A stretch of DNA of 64,000 nucleotides from Amycolatopsis sp. EV170708-02-1 (GTDB taxonomy: Bacteria > Actinomycetota > Actinomycetes > Mycobacteriales > Pseudonocardiaceae): assembly GCF_022479115.1 (NCBI RefSeq), contig NZ_CP092497.1, forward strand, positions 6,572,001 through 6,636,000, written 5' to 3'. How positions within the stretch are numbered: the first letter of the stretch is position 1; each line of letters opens with the position of its first letter. The notes under the pieces are model-generated. The model made no database searches. It was given only the letters and a program-made list of their open reading frames with translations, and was not told where the DNA came from. Position numbers and translations under genes: made by a program. Positions 16,512-25,148 of this stretch are shown here, piece after piece.

Positions 16512-18545
16512 TCAGCCTTTCGCTTTCCGGGCGGCGAAACCGGTCACGACGGCCAGCGAGAGCACCGCCCCCAGCGCGATCCCCCAGCCGGCGCCGGTGA
16601 CGCTCGAACTGCTCGGCATCGCGTAGAACAGCACACACACCATGACGATGCCGCCCGCGGCCACCCCGCCGAGGAAGGCGACGCCGAAGGCCGCCGGCCG
16701 CAGCAACACCCCGAGCAGCGTCCCGACCAGGAGCACCACCGAGACCACGACGTGGATCGCCGCCTCGTCGGCCCGGCTCGACGAGTAGCCGGTCAGTTCG
16801 ATCGCCTCCGCCACCAGTCCGGCCGCACAACCGGCCCCGGCAACAAGGGCCGCGATGGCGAATCCGTCCCTCGGTTTCCCCAGCCCGAGCCGGAAACTCC
16901 GGTCACGCCGCACCGCGATCAACGCGCAGACGGCCCCCGCGAGCAGGCAGCCGGAGGTGAGGACGAGCAGCGCCGGGCCGGCCGGGATCGCCGACAGCAG
17001 CGCGAGTCCGCACAACGTCCCCGGCCCCACCATCCGGCGCGTGTCCGGCAGGAGCATCGCGATCCCCGCCGCCGTCGCGAAGAGGACGAGCGGCACGACC
17101 GTCCAGCCGCCGTCTTCGAAGAAATCCTCCATGCTGTGGCTGAGCGCGAAGGAGATGGGCACCAGGTACACCGCGGCCGCGAACGCGAGCAGGCTCGCGG
17201 CGACGGCGAACGGCTCGGCCTTCGATGAGCGAGCCGCCGCCGGCACGGGTTCCGGGACCGGTTCGGGCGTGGGCACCGGGAGCGGCCGGGGAACCGGCGC
17301 GGGTTCCGCGACGACCTGGCCCTCGACCCGCACCACCGCTTCGCCGGTCGGCCCGGTCACCGTGATCCGCCCTTCGAACGCCCCGGGTTCCGGCAGCTCC
17401 AGGGCGATCTCGGCACCGTCGCCGTCTTCGGTCACCCGCAGCCAGGAATGCGACGAGGCGAAGTGGCACGCCCGCGCGATCGGCGGCCCGGCCAGCCGGA
17501 CGCGGGCCACCGGGCACGATCCCCGGACGACCTCGCCGAACCGGATCACCTCGGATTCGGCCCGCACCCGCGCTTCCCGTCGCGCCCGGTCGGCGGCCTC
17601 GGCGATGTGCTGGATGTCGGTCTGCGCCATCGCGGTGAGGACTTCGTACGCGCCGATGGCGACCGACAGGTTGTCGCTCGTCAGCCGTCGCCGGAGTTCG
17701 GTCACCGCGCCGAGGCGGGTGAACATGTTGGGATCCTCGCTCGCCGCGCGCAGATCGGCCGGGACGGGCGACGGTTTGATCCGGCGGCGCCTGCTCCTGG
17801 CCAGATACAGCTCGCCCTGCATCTCGATGTCGCGGCTGGGCGTCTGGTTCGGATTCCGCTCGCGGACACTGTCGAACAGGTAGTCGTAGAGCTCGCCGAG
17901 CGCGATCCAGCCGTCCTCGTCGCGGTCCGCGTCGCCCGTCCGCAGCCCCTCGACCAGTGCCGAGGTGAACACCGACGGCCGGACGTGGTCGTCGGCGAGC
18001 TGATCGCCCTCGAAGGCGTACTCGATGGAGTTCGACGCGGTGATCACCGCGCGGCCGCGGCCGCCGAAACCCCCGCCGGGGAACGCGTCGAGCACGTTGG
18101 CCTCGCCGGTGGCGCGCACGGCGACCCCTTGACTGAAAGCGCCGCCGTAACAGCAGTCCAGCAGGAGGACGATGCTGCGCGACCGGCTCATCCGCATACA
18201 GCGCTGGACGAAGTCGGCGGGGACGGCGGTCGACGCGAGCCGCTCCGGCCGGGTGTTGCGTGCTGCGAAGAACAGCTCCCCCGACTCGCTTTTCAAGCCG
18301 TGGCAAGAGAAATGCACCAGCAGGACGTCGTCCGGCGCACTGTCGGCGAACAGATCCTCGACCCGGCCCGCGATCACGTGCGCGGTCTCGTCGCGCACCA
18401 CCTGGACGTCGAACTCGCTGACGGCCCGGTCGGCGAGGACGTCGGCGAGCGCCTCGGCGTCGGCGGCCGGGGACCGCAGCGCGCTCAGCCCGGGGTTGTC
18501 GTACTCCCCGTTGGCGATGATCAGGGCACGCCGCTCGCCGGTCAT
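16512..18545 (-). CDS. caspase-like peptidase with C-terminal membrane region
   Basis: 677 residues from ATG 18545. Residues about 1-270 are a caspase (C14/metacaspase-type) domain: RRALIIANGEYDNPGL opens the core, the catalytic His is H82 in HFSCHGLKS, and the Cys is C132 (or C131) in LLLDCCYGG. Residues about 340-450 form a beta-rich domain with an N-terminal helical linker, then a Pro/Glu/Val-rich hinge (about 455-475). The C-terminal 200 residues hold about seven to nine hydrophobic helices, so the peptidase is membrane tethered. Its start overlaps the stop of an EACC1-like gene (ATGA). Bacterial caspases act as cell-death effectors in conflict systems; that role here is inferred. Confidence 0.88.
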   Translation of the reverse strand: MTGERRALIIANGEYDNPGLSALRSPAADAEALADVLADRAVSEFDVQVVRDETAHVIAGRVEDLFADSAPDDVLLVHFSCHGLKSESGELFFAARNTRPERLASTAVPADFVQRCMRMSRSRSIVLLLDCCYGGAFSQGVAVRATGEANVLDAFPGGGFGGRGRAVITASNSIEYAFEGDQLADDHVRPSVFTSALVEGLRTGDADRDEDGWIALGELYDYLFDSVRERNPNQTPSRDIEMQGELYLARSRRRRIKPSPVPADLRAASEDPNMFTRLGAVTELRRRLTSDNLSVAIGAYEVLTAMAQTDIQHIAEAADRARREARVRAESEVIRFGEVVRGSCPVARVRLAGPPIARACHFASSHSWLRVTEDGDGAEIALELPEPGAFEGRITVTGPTGEAVVRVEGQVVAEPAPVPRPLPVPTPEPVPEPVPAAARSSKAEPFAVAASLLAFAAAVYLVPISFALSHSMEDFFEDGGWTVVPLVLFATAAGIAMLLPDTRRMVGPGTLCGLALLSAIPAGPALLVLTSGCLLAGAVCALIAVRRDRSFRLGLGKPRDGFAIAALVAGAGCAAGLVAEAIELTGYSSSRADEAAIHVVVSVVLLVGTLLGVLLRPAAFGVAFLGGVAAGGIVMVCVLFYAMPSSSSVTGAGWGIALGAVLSLAVVTGFAARKAKG

Positions 18546-18922
18546 GACGACGAATGCCTGCGCACGAAGAGATCGACGAGTTTGTCCTGATCGGTGAGCG
18601 TCGCTTCGGACAGCTCCAGCACGTCGCCGTCGATCTCCAGCCGGACCGTGCGTTTCACCCGTCCGCCGCGCGACAGCCATTCCCGCACGGCCGCCACCAC
18701 CGAGCGCAGGCCTTCGGCGGACTTCCCCAGCGTGACCAGCAGGCCGCCCGCCGTCGCCACGTCGAAGCCCCGCGAGCCGGGTGGCGCCTCGCCGGCGGGC
18801 AACGCCTTGACGTCGGCGACCCCGCGCTCGATCAGTTCCCCTCGGAGGTACCCGGCGAGCCGGTCGACCCGTTCCGCGTCGGCCCCGTCCTCACCGAGCC
18901 GGATCCGCACCGCTGCTGTCAT
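18542..18922 (-). CDS. EACC1-like effector-associated protein
   Basis: 126 residues from ATG 18922. The N-terminal part is an alpha/beta region starting with VRIRLGEDG; the C-terminal part has VVAAVREWLSRGG followed by a strand-rich VRLEIDGDVLELSEAT and a helix ending in VDLFVRRHSS. This pattern matches what I know of EACC1 (effector-associated constant component 1), a small component that accompanies caspase or trypsin effectors in actinobacterial conflict systems. Direct evidence for function is its four-base overlap with the caspase-like gene. The family call is from memory of motif texture, not from a search. Confidence 0.7.
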   Translation of the reverse strand: MTAAVRIRLGEDGADAERVDRLAGYLRGELIERGVADVKALPAGEAPPGSRGFDVATAGGLLVTLGKSAEGLRSVVAAVREWLSRGGRVKRTVRLEIDGDVLELSEATLTDQDKLVDLFVRRHSSS

Positions 18923-19005
18923 CCCGGCCTCCCTCGCCCGTACGGAACGAGGAAAGCCCCTGTACCCGTCCGGCGGCAAGGTCCGAACGGGCAGAGCTGT
19001 TCACC

Positions 19006-21159
19006 TCAGCTTTTTTCCAGGTACTCCACACGATCTTCGTCGACGACGTCGGCGATCATATGCGCCAGCCCCAAGTAATTACCCAAGGCCGGGTCCTTCT
19101 CGACGATTTCCAACGCGCGGGCCCGCGCCTCGGCGATGACGTCCTCGTCGCGCAGCAGCGACAGCAGTTTCAGGGTCGACTTCTTCCCCGACTGCGCGGC
19201 CCCGAGGATGTCGCCCTCGCGGCGCAGTTCCAAGTCCATTCTGGACAGTTCGAAACCGTCCGTCGTGGACTCGACGGCGGCGAGCCGCTCGCGGGTGGTC
19301 GTCCCGTCCAGGGTTTCGGTGACCAGCAGGCACAGTCCCGGCACGCTGCCCCGGCCGACCCGGCCGCGCAGCTGGTGCAGCTGGCTGATGCCGAAGCGGT
19401 CGGCGTCCATGATCACCATCGCCGTCGCGTTCGGCACGTTCACGCCGACCTCGATCACGGTGGTCGCGACGAGCACGTCCAGGTCGCCCTTGGAGAACGC
19501 CTGCATCACGGCGTCCTTGTCGTCGGCGGGCATCCGGCCGTGCAGGGCGCCGATCTTCAGCCCCTTCAACGGTCCTTCGGCCAGCTCGGGAGCCACATCG
19601 AGGACGGCGAGCGCGGGCCGCTTGTCCCCCTTGTCCGAAGCCGGTTCGTCGCCGATGCGCGGGCAGACGATGTACGCCTGATGCCCCTTGCCGCATTCCT
19701 CGCGGACCCGCTGCCACGCCCTGTCCAGCCAGGCGGGCCGCTCCGCGACCGGCACCACCGACGTCTTGATCGGCGACCGGCCGACCGGCATCTCGCGCAG
19801 CGCGGAGATCTCCAGGTCGCCGTAGACGGTCATCGCGACCGTGCGCGGGATGGGCGTCGCGGTCATGACGAGGACGTGCGGGCTGGTCTCGTCGGCGCCG
19901 CGGGACCGCAGCGCGTCCCGCTGCTCCACGCCGAAGCGGTGCTGTTCGTCGACCACGACCAGGCCGAGGTCCGCGAAGGACACCGTGTCCTGGATGAGCG
20001 CGTGCGTGCCGACGATGATCCCGGCCTCGCCGCTGACCGTCTCCAGCAACGCCTTCTTGCGTTCCTTGGCGCCCATCGAACCGGTCAGCAGGGTCACTCG
20101 CGTCGCGTTCTCCGCGCCGCCGAGCTCGCCCGCCTGCCCGAGGTCGCCGAGCATCTCGCGCAGCGACCGGGCGTGCTGCGCCGCGAGCACCTCCGTCGGC
20201 GCGAGCATCGCCGCCTGCCGTCCGGAATCGACGACCTGCAGCATGGCGCGCAACGCGACCACGGTCTTGCCGGAACCGACCTCGCCCTGCAGCAGCCGGT
20301 TCATCGGATGCTCGGTGGACAGATCGCGGGCGATCTCTTCGCCGATGTCCCGCTGGCCCGAGGTCAGCGCGAACGGGAGCCGCTTGTCGAAGGCGTCGAG
20401 GATGCCGCCTTCGGTGTGCGGGCACGCTTTCGCGGGCCGCGAGACCAGGGAATGCCGTCGCTGCGCGAAAATCAGCTGCACCGCCATGGCTTCGTCCCAT
20501 TTGAGCCTTCGGCGCGCGGAGTTCAGCGCGTCCCAGCCCGACGGGCGGTGGATGCCGCGCAGCGCGCTTTCCAGGCTGGGCAGGCCGTACTGGGCGAGCA
20601 GCTCGATCGGCATCGGGTCCTCGTCGACCTCCAGCACGTCCAGCACCTGCCGGACGGCCTTGGCGATCACCCAGGTGGGGATCCCCTGCGCCGCCGGGTA
20701 CACCGGGATGATCTCGGCGAGGAAATCGTCCATCGCCTCGGCTTGGCGATCGGCGTCGAACAGCTCGTACTCCGGGTTCGCCAGCTGCAGGACGTCGCGG
20801 AAGGCGGTGACCTTGCCCGCGAACAGCCCGTTCTTGCCGGGCACGAGCTCCTTTTCACGCCAGGCCTGGTTGAAGAAGGTGCACTGCAGGCGGCGTTTGC
20901 CGTCGGTGATCACCATTTCGAGCAAGGTGCCGCTGCGCGCCTTCATCCGGCGCTTGTTGACCCGCTCGATCCGCGCCATCACGGTGGCGTGCTCGCCGAG
21001 TTCGAGGCCGGCGATGTCGGTGAGCTGCCCGCGCTCGGCGTAGCGGCGGGGATAGTGGCGCAGGAGGTCGCTGACCGTCTCGATCTTGAGGCCCTTGGCC
21101 AGCGCCTTCGCCGTCGCCGCGCCCACGACCAGTTTGAGGTCCGCGCGCAGGTTGGTCAT
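19006..21159 (-). CDS. recG: ATP-dependent DNA helicase RecG
   Basis: 717 residues. Remodels stalled replication forks and Holliday junctions. The N-terminal wedge with OB fold (about 50-150) is followed by helicase domain 1 with Walker A GEVGSGKT (292-299) and a DEQH box (VVVDEQHRFGVEQR), then helicase domain 2 with IEVGVNVPNATAMVI and a QLHQLRGRVGRG motif. GGAG lies 8 bases before ATG 21159. The gene follows the DAK2 gene by 4 bp on the same strand, the conserved actinobacterial order DAK2-recG. Length is normal for the family. Confidence 0.96.
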   Translation of the reverse strand: MTNLRADLKLVVGAATAKALAKGLKIETVSDLLRHYPRRYAERGQLTDIAGLELGEHATVMARIERVNKRRMKARSGTLLEMVITDGKRRLQCTFFNQAWREKELVPGKNGLFAGKVTAFRDVLQLANPEYELFDADRQAEAMDDFLAEIIPVYPAAQGIPTWVIAKAVRQVLDVLEVDEDPMPIELLAQYGLPSLESALRGIHRPSGWDALNSARRRLKWDEAMAVQLIFAQRRHSLVSRPAKACPHTEGGILDAFDKRLPFALTSGQRDIGEEIARDLSTEHPMNRLLQGEVGSGKTVVALRAMLQVVDSGRQAAMLAPTEVLAAQHARSLREMLGDLGQAGELGGAENATRVTLLTGSMGAKERKKALLETVSGEAGIIVGTHALIQDTVSFADLGLVVVDEQHRFGVEQRDALRSRGADETSPHVLVMTATPIPRTVAMTVYGDLEISALREMPVGRSPIKTSVVPVAERPAWLDRAWQRVREECGKGHQAYIVCPRIGDEPASDKGDKRPALAVLDVAPELAEGPLKGLKIGALHGRMPADDKDAVMQAFSKGDLDVLVATTVIEVGVNVPNATAMVIMDADRFGISQLHQLRGRVGRGSVPGLCLLVTETLDGTTTRERLAAVESTTDGFELSRMDLELRREGDILGAAQSGKKSTLKLLSLLRDEDVIAEARARALEIVEKDPALGNYLGLAHMIADVVDEDRVEYLEKS

Positions 21160-21163
21160 GCGG

Positions 21164-22747
21164 TCACTCCACCCCCATCAGCAGCACGGCGTCGGACTGA
21201 CCGCCGGCGTAACTCGTCACTTCGACCTCGGGATGCTCCAGGCGGAGCTGATCGGCCAGCTCGCCGGGCAGCCGGACCGGCGCGTCCACGCCGGTCAGCA
21301 CGGTGACCAGTTCGCCGCCGAGGGCCAGCATCCGGTTCAGTACGCCGACCGCCGCCGCGACCAGGCTCGTCTCCGAGGCGGGCGCGGGCTCGATCAGCAC
21401 GACCTCGCCGTCGACGAGGCCGACGACGTCACCGGCCTGCGCCCGGCCCACCCAGGTTAGCGACTCCTCCTGCGCGATCCGCAGTTCGCCACGCCTGGTG
21501 GCGGCGGCCGCCTCTGCCATCGCGACCACGTCGTCGTTGGTGCGGCGGTCCTTGTCGTGGACCGCCAGCGCGGCGAGCACCTGGACGGGTGACACGCACG
21601 GGATGACGACGACGTCGCGATCCGCGGCCATCGCGTGCCCGGCCGCCGCGTCGGCCGCCGCGGTCAGCCGCTGGCCGCCGGGAAGGACGGTGACGTGATG
21701 GCCGGCGGCCTCGTTGATCAGGCCGAGCATCTCCTCGACCGTCGGCTCGCTCCCTTGCGGGACGGAAAGCACCGCGACCCCCTCCGCACGGAGGAGTTCG
21801 GCCAGCTGCCCGCCGTGTACCACGGCGACCACCGACCGGTCGATCCCGCCGCCGACCTCGACCGGGGTCGGCGTGATCAGCGGCTCGACGCGGACCTTGC
21901 GGGGGCGGCCCAGCTCGATCCCGGCCTCCAGCGCCGCGCCGATATCCGCGCAATGGACATGGACGGCGTACGCGCCCGCGCCGTCCCCGGCGACCGTGAC
22001 GCTGTCACCGAGGCCGCTGAGGGTCTCGCGGAGCCCGGGGAGACTGCCTTCGTCGACGTCGTCGAGCAGGTACATGACCTCCCACGCGGTCGGCGCGTCG
22101 ATCGTGTGCCGGTGATGCGCTTCGAGCGGATGCTCCGGCTCGGTGATGCCGCCGGAGATCACTCCGGCAAGCGCGTCGAGGACCGCGACGAGGCCGCGGG
22201 CACCCGCGTCGACCACCCCGGCGACCGCCAGGACGGGCAGCTGCTTCGGGGTCTCTTCGAGCGCTTCGGCGGCGACGCTCGCCGCTTCGGCTGCCACCTC
22301 TTCGAGTGAGCCCGTCGCGTCGCGGACGGCCGCGGCGACGGTGTGGAGGACGGTCAGGATGGTCCCGGCCACCGGGCGGCTCACCGCGCCCGTGGCGGCC
22401 CGGTCCGCGCGGCCGAGCGCCTCCGCGAGCCCCGGCCCGTCGAGCTCCCTGACGGCCGCCGACTCGGCGATCCCCCGCACGACCTGCGACATGATGACGC
22501 CCGAGTTGCCCTTGGCGGCGGCGACCGCACCCTTGGCGAAGGCCGCCAGCGCCTCGGCGGTCGTCGCGGGCTCGGCCTCGGCCAGCGCGTCGCGGGCCGC
22601 CGTCATGGTGAACAGCAGGTTGGAGCCGGTGTCGGAGTCGGCGACCGGGTAGACGTTGATGCCGTCGATCGCCGGCCGCAGCACCGCCAAGCTGTGCGCA
22701 CAGGCCGCCGACCAAGCCGACACCGCCGCCACGTCCAGCACCCGCAC
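21164..22747 (-). CDS. DAK2 domain-containing protein (FakA-like fatty acid kinase subunit)
   Basis: 527 residues. The start is GTG 22747, which has GGAGG at seven-base spacing; the frame upstream runs antisense over the divergent rpmB. The DAK2 kinase domain (about 10-200) shows INVYPVADSDTGSNLLFT, AAAKGNSGVIMSQ and VVDAGARGL, which bind ATP and Mg. The C-terminal half (about 330-527) is a DegV-like FakA-C region with a LGINEAAGHHVTVLP-type stretch. By homology it is the kinase subunit of fatty-acid phosphorylation together with a FakB protein, though this is not proven in actinobacteria. Divergent from rpmB and coupled to recG. Confidence 0.88.
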   Translation of the reverse strand: MRVLDVAAVSAWSAACAHSLAVLRPAIDGINVYPVADSDTGSNLLFTMTAARDALAEAEPATTAEALAAFAKGAVAAAKGNSGVIMSQVVRGIAESAAVRELDGPGLAEALGRADRAATGAVSRPVAGTILTVLHTVAAAVRDATGSLEEVAAEAASVAAEALEETPKQLPVLAVAGVVDAGARGLVAVLDALAGVISGGITEPEHPLEAHHRHTIDAPTAWEVMYLLDDVDEGSLPGLRETLSGLGDSVTVAGDGAGAYAVHVHCADIGAALEAGIELGRPRKVRVEPLITPTPVEVGGGIDRSVVAVVHGGQLAELLRAEGVAVLSVPQGSEPTVEEMLGLINEAAGHHVTVLPGGQRLTAAADAAAGHAMAADRDVVVIPCVSPVQVLAALAVHDKDRRTNDDVVAMAEAAAATRRGELRIAQEESLTWVGRAQAGDVVGLVDGEVVLIEPAPASETSLVAAAVGVLNRMLALGGELVTVLTGVDAPVRLPGELADQLRLEHPEVEVTSYAGGQSDAVLLMGVE

Positions 22748-22813
22748 CCCGTAACCTCCTACCTGTTCCAGCGAGGGTATCGACCCGGTGCCGGAGGGCT
22801 CTGAGCCACTGGT

Positions 22814-22844
22814 TACTATGGTCGAGTTGCCCAGCATGCTGGGC
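22814..22844 (+). promoter_or_regulatory. rpmB leader: candidate -10 box and 16-bp palindrome
   Basis: TACTAT at 22814-22819 could be the -10 element for rpmB, without a good -35 match. Just downstream, where the transcript would start, is the perfect palindrome GCCCAGCATGCTGGGC (22829-22844). It would fold at the extreme 5' end of the rpmB mRNA. Role unknown. Confidence 0.4.
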
Positions 22845-22880
22845 GCATCATTCTTTGTCCCAGATCCAGAGGAGTTCGAC

Positions 22881-23072
22881 GTGGCTGCCGTGTGCGACGT
22901 CTGTGGCAAGGGACCGGGCTTTGGCAAGTCGGTCTCGCACTCCCACCGGCGTACCAACCGCCGGTGGAACCCGAACATCCAGACCGTTCACGCCAAGATC
23001 GGTCTGTCCCAGCGCAAGCGCCTGAACGCCTGCACCTCGTGCATCAAGGCGGGCAAGGTCGTTCGCGGCTGA
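22881..23072 (+). CDS. rpmB: 50S ribosomal protein L28
   Basis: 63 residues from GTG 22881, with GAGG at 22870-22873 (seven-base spacing). Typical L28 sequence: [27 protein letters not shown], and C-terminal ACTSCIKAG. The two CxxC pairs make this the zinc-binding (C+) form, the type that is replaced by a cysteine-free paralogue under zinc starvation in many actinobacteria. Component of the large ribosomal subunit. Divergent from the DAK2 gene, as in mycobacteria, and followed by a strong terminator. Confidence 0.96.
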   Translation: MAAVCDVCGKGPGFGKSVSHSHRRTNRRWNPNIQTVHAKIGLSQRKRLNACTSCIKAGKVVRG

Positions 23073-23087
23073 GCCGGGTTTTTGGGG

Positions 23088-23123
23088 AATGGCGGGTGCT
23101 CTTCGGAGCGCCCGCCATTTTTT
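23088..23123 (+). terminator. rho-independent terminator of rpmB
   Basis: 14-base arms AATGGCGGGTGCTC/GAGCGCCCGCCATT with a TTCG loop and one G:T pair, followed by a six-base T run, 15 bp after the rpmB stop. Confidence 0.92.
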
Positions 23124-23188
23124 GTGCTCCGGGCCGGCTCGTTGTCCGGTGGCACGTTGTCCGTGAAGGGCTGCTTCGCGTGCGAGGC

Positions 23189-23262
23189 GTCGCCCGAGGT
23201 ACATGAAGGCCCCCTTCCTTGCGCCTAGGTACAGGAAGGGGGCCTTCATGTACTTGGGCGAC
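23189..23262. repeat. long inverted repeat, first of two after rpmB
   Basis: Arms of about 31 bases (23189-23219 and 23233-23262), starting GTCGCCCGAGGTACATGAAG and differing by a one-base bulge, around a short loop. It lies in the 320-bp region between convergent rpmB and ung. The central GAAGGCCCCCTTC motif belongs to the same dispersed palindrome type as at 49024. Confidence 0.75.
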
Positions 23263-23281
23263 CAAGCTCAGGTCATGACGT

Positions 23282-23330
23282 CGTGAGGGCCTCCTTCCCT
23301 ACCCTCAAGGTAGTGAAGGAGGCCCTCACG
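23282..23330. repeat. inverted repeat, second of two after rpmB
   Basis: Perfect 16-base arms CGTGAGGGCCTCCTTC/GAAGGAGGCCCTCACG (23282-23297, 23315-23330) around a 17-base loop. Together with the preceding element it probably blocks read-through between rpmB and ung. No gene is seen in 23073-23392. Confidence 0.75.
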
Positions 23331-23392
23331 GACTTCGACGTCGCCTCAGGAGTCACATCGGTCACTGCTGTCGCGGCAGAGCGCGTGAAGGC

Positions 23393-24070
23393 CTAAGGGA
23401 GCTTCCAGTCCACCGGACCGGCGCCCTGCTGCTCCAGCAGCTGGTTCGCCCGGCTGAACGGCCGCGACCCGAAGAAGCCGGCATGCGCCGAAAGCGGGCT
23501 CGGGTGCGCCGACTCGATGCACGGCACCTGCCCCAGCATCGGCTTCAGGTTCCGCGCGTTGCGGCCCCACAGGATCGCCACCATCGGCTCGTCCCGCGCG
23601 GCGAGGGCCTTGATCGCCTGCTCGGTGACCGCTTCCCAGCCCTTGCCCTGATGCGAGTTCGACTTCCCGGGCTGCACGGTCAGCGACCTGTTGAGCAGCA
23701 GAACCCCCTGGTCGGCCCACGGCGTCAGGTCGCCGTTCGACGGCAGGGGATGCCCGAGGTCTTCGCAGTACTCCTTGTAGATGTTGATCAGGCTCTTCGG
23801 GATCGGCCGGACGTCCGGCGCCACCGAGAAGCTCAGCCCGACCGCGTGCCCGGGCGTCGGGTACGGGTCCTGCCCGACGATCAGCACCCGCACGTCGTGG
23901 AACGGCTGCTGGAACGCCCGCAGCACGTGTTCACCAGCCGGGAGATAGGTCCGGCCCGCGGCGATCTCCGCGCGGAGGAATTCCCCCATCGCGGCGACCT
24001 GCGGCGCCACCGGTTCGAGGGCCTGCGCCCAGCCTGCTTCGACGATGTCCTGCAGCGGTCGTGCGGTCAC
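23393..24070 (-). CDS. ung: uracil-DNA glycosylase, family 1
   Basis: 225 residues from GTG 24070. Removes uracil from DNA to start base-excision repair. All signature motifs are present: water-activating GQDPYP with Asp at residue 68, GLSFSV, the [10 protein letters not shown] strand, and the leucine-loop motif SAHPSPLSA with the catalytic His. Length is normal. It is preceded by the carbonic anhydrase gene with an 11-bp gap and ends against the repeats downstream of rpmB. The rpmB-ung-thiL neighbourhood is conserved in mycobacteria, here with three genes inserted between ung and thiL. Confidence 0.96.
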   Translation of the reverse strand: MTARPLQDIVEAGWAQALEPVAPQVAAMGEFLRAEIAAGRTYLPAGEHVLRAFQQPFHDVRVLIVGQDPYPTPGHAVGLSFSVAPDVRPIPKSLINIYKEYCEDLGHPLPSNGDLTPWADQGVLLLNRSLTVQPGKSNSHQGKGWEAVTEQAIKALAARDEPMVAILWGRNARNLKPMLGQVPCIESAHPSPLSAHAGFFGSRPFSRANQLLEQQGAGPVDWKLP

Positions 24071-24081
24071 GGCGTGCGAGC

Positions 24082-24612
24082 TTACTCACGTCCGTCGAGG
24101 CGCCGGAGTTCGACCCGGAACCGAGCCGCACGCTCGACATACCCGTCCACCACGAGTTTGATCATGTCCGGCCCGAACGACGTGTTCGGCCGGGTCTTCG
24201 CGGGCACGCCGAGAGCGATGTGCCCACTGTCCACATAGGACCCGTAGGAGAGGACCGCGCCCGCGCCGACCATCCCGCCGTCCTCGACGACGGTTCCGTT
24301 CAGCACCACCGATCCCGAGGCGATCAGGCAGCCCTCGCCGATCCGCGCGCCCTCGATGTGCACGGAATGCCCGACGGCGGAGGACTTCCCGATGATCGTC
24401 GGCTCCTTGCGGGTGCAGTGCAGCACGCAGCCGTCCTGGACGTTGGACCGCTCGCCGATCTCGATGTACCCGTGGTCGCCGCGCAGGACGGTCTGCGGCC
24501 ACACCGACGCGAACGCCGCGATCCGGACGTCGCCGATCACCGTCGCGTCGGGATGGACGTAGGCGTCGGGGTGGATCGAGGGTTCGAGGTCGCCCAGTGC
24601 GTAGATCGGCAT
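24082..24612 (-). CDS. gamma carbonic anhydrase-family protein
   Basis: 176 residues from ATG 24612, with AGGAGG at ideal spacing. A left-handed beta-helix of hexapeptide repeats (about 15-150) carries the metal-site histidines in [15 protein letters not shown] and similar positions. Family members are Zn/Fe carbonic anhydrases or acyltransferase-like proteins of unknown activity, often annotated PaaY/YrdA. Adjacent genes on the same strand, a GNAT 8 bp upstream and ung 11 bp downstream, form a likely operon. Carbonic anhydrase activity is plausible but unproven for this subgroup. Confidence 0.85.
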   Translation of the reverse strand: MPIYALGDLEPSIHPDAYVHPDATVIGDVRIAAFASVWPQTVLRGDHGYIEIGERSNVQDGCVLHCTRKEPTIIGKSSAVGHSVHIEGARIGEGCLIASGSVVLNGTVVEDGGMVGAGAVLSYGSYVDSGHIALGVPAKTRPNTSFGPDMIKLVVDGYVERAARFRVELRRLDGRE

Positions 24613-24620
24613 ACGTCCTC

Positions 24621-25091
24621 CTAGACCAGCGACTTGCCGTAGCAGATGCTTCCCTGCTCGTCCTTGTAGTACCCGAAACCCGGTATCTCCCGGTATCCCG
24701 CCGATTCGTACAGCGCGATGGCCTCCGGCTGTTTGTCCCCGGTCTCCAGCACCATGCGCAGCCGTCCGGCCTCGGCGGCCGTCCGTTCCAGGTCGGCGAG
24801 GAGCGCCCGCGCGAGGCCCCGGCCGCGCGCCGAGGCCATCACGAACATCCGCTTGATCTCGGCGTCACCGGGCAGCAGCGGATCCGGCCCGTCGTGCGCC
24901 CGCCAGGCACCGCACGCGACCGGGACGTCGTCGAGGTACGCGGCCAGGAACAGTCCCTTCGGCGCGGCGAACTGCGCCGCGTCCATGGGCGTCTCGTCTT
25001 CGCTGCCGTACCGGGCGGCCAGCTCGAGCTGGGCTTCGGCCAGCAACTTCACCGCGTCGGGGTGGTCGTAGGCCAGCACACGAAGGTCCAT
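24621..25091 (-). CDS. GNAT-family N-acetyltransferase
   Basis: 156 residues from ATG 25091. Motif A is IKRMFVMASARGRGLARALLADLE (R-G-R-G-L-A at about residues 93-98), motif B ends ALYESAGYREIPGFGYY. Acetyl-CoA dependent; substrate unknown. First gene of the GNAT-carbonic anhydrase-ung set, and divergent from a second, unrelated-length GNAT at 25149 with a 57-bp gap. The long open frame upstream of this start is antisense to that gene and is ignored. Confidence 0.87.
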   Translation of the reverse strand: MDLRVLAYDHPDAVKLLAEAQLELAARYGSEDETPMDAAQFAAPKGLFLAAYLDDVPVACGAWRAHDGPDPLLPGDAEIKRMFVMASARGRGLARALLADLERTAAEAGRLRMVLETGDKQPEAIALYESAGYREIPGFGYYKDEQGSICYGKSLV

Positions 25092-25148
25092 GAGCGCGAG
25101 ATTAGCGATCTGCCCTCCGGCGAGGGAAGCGAGCGTTAGGTTCAGCTC

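Noticed and set aside
19060..21306. 748-codon open frame on the plus strand
   Set aside because: Antisense to recG; composition is Arg/His/Gln-rich and no family motif is visible.
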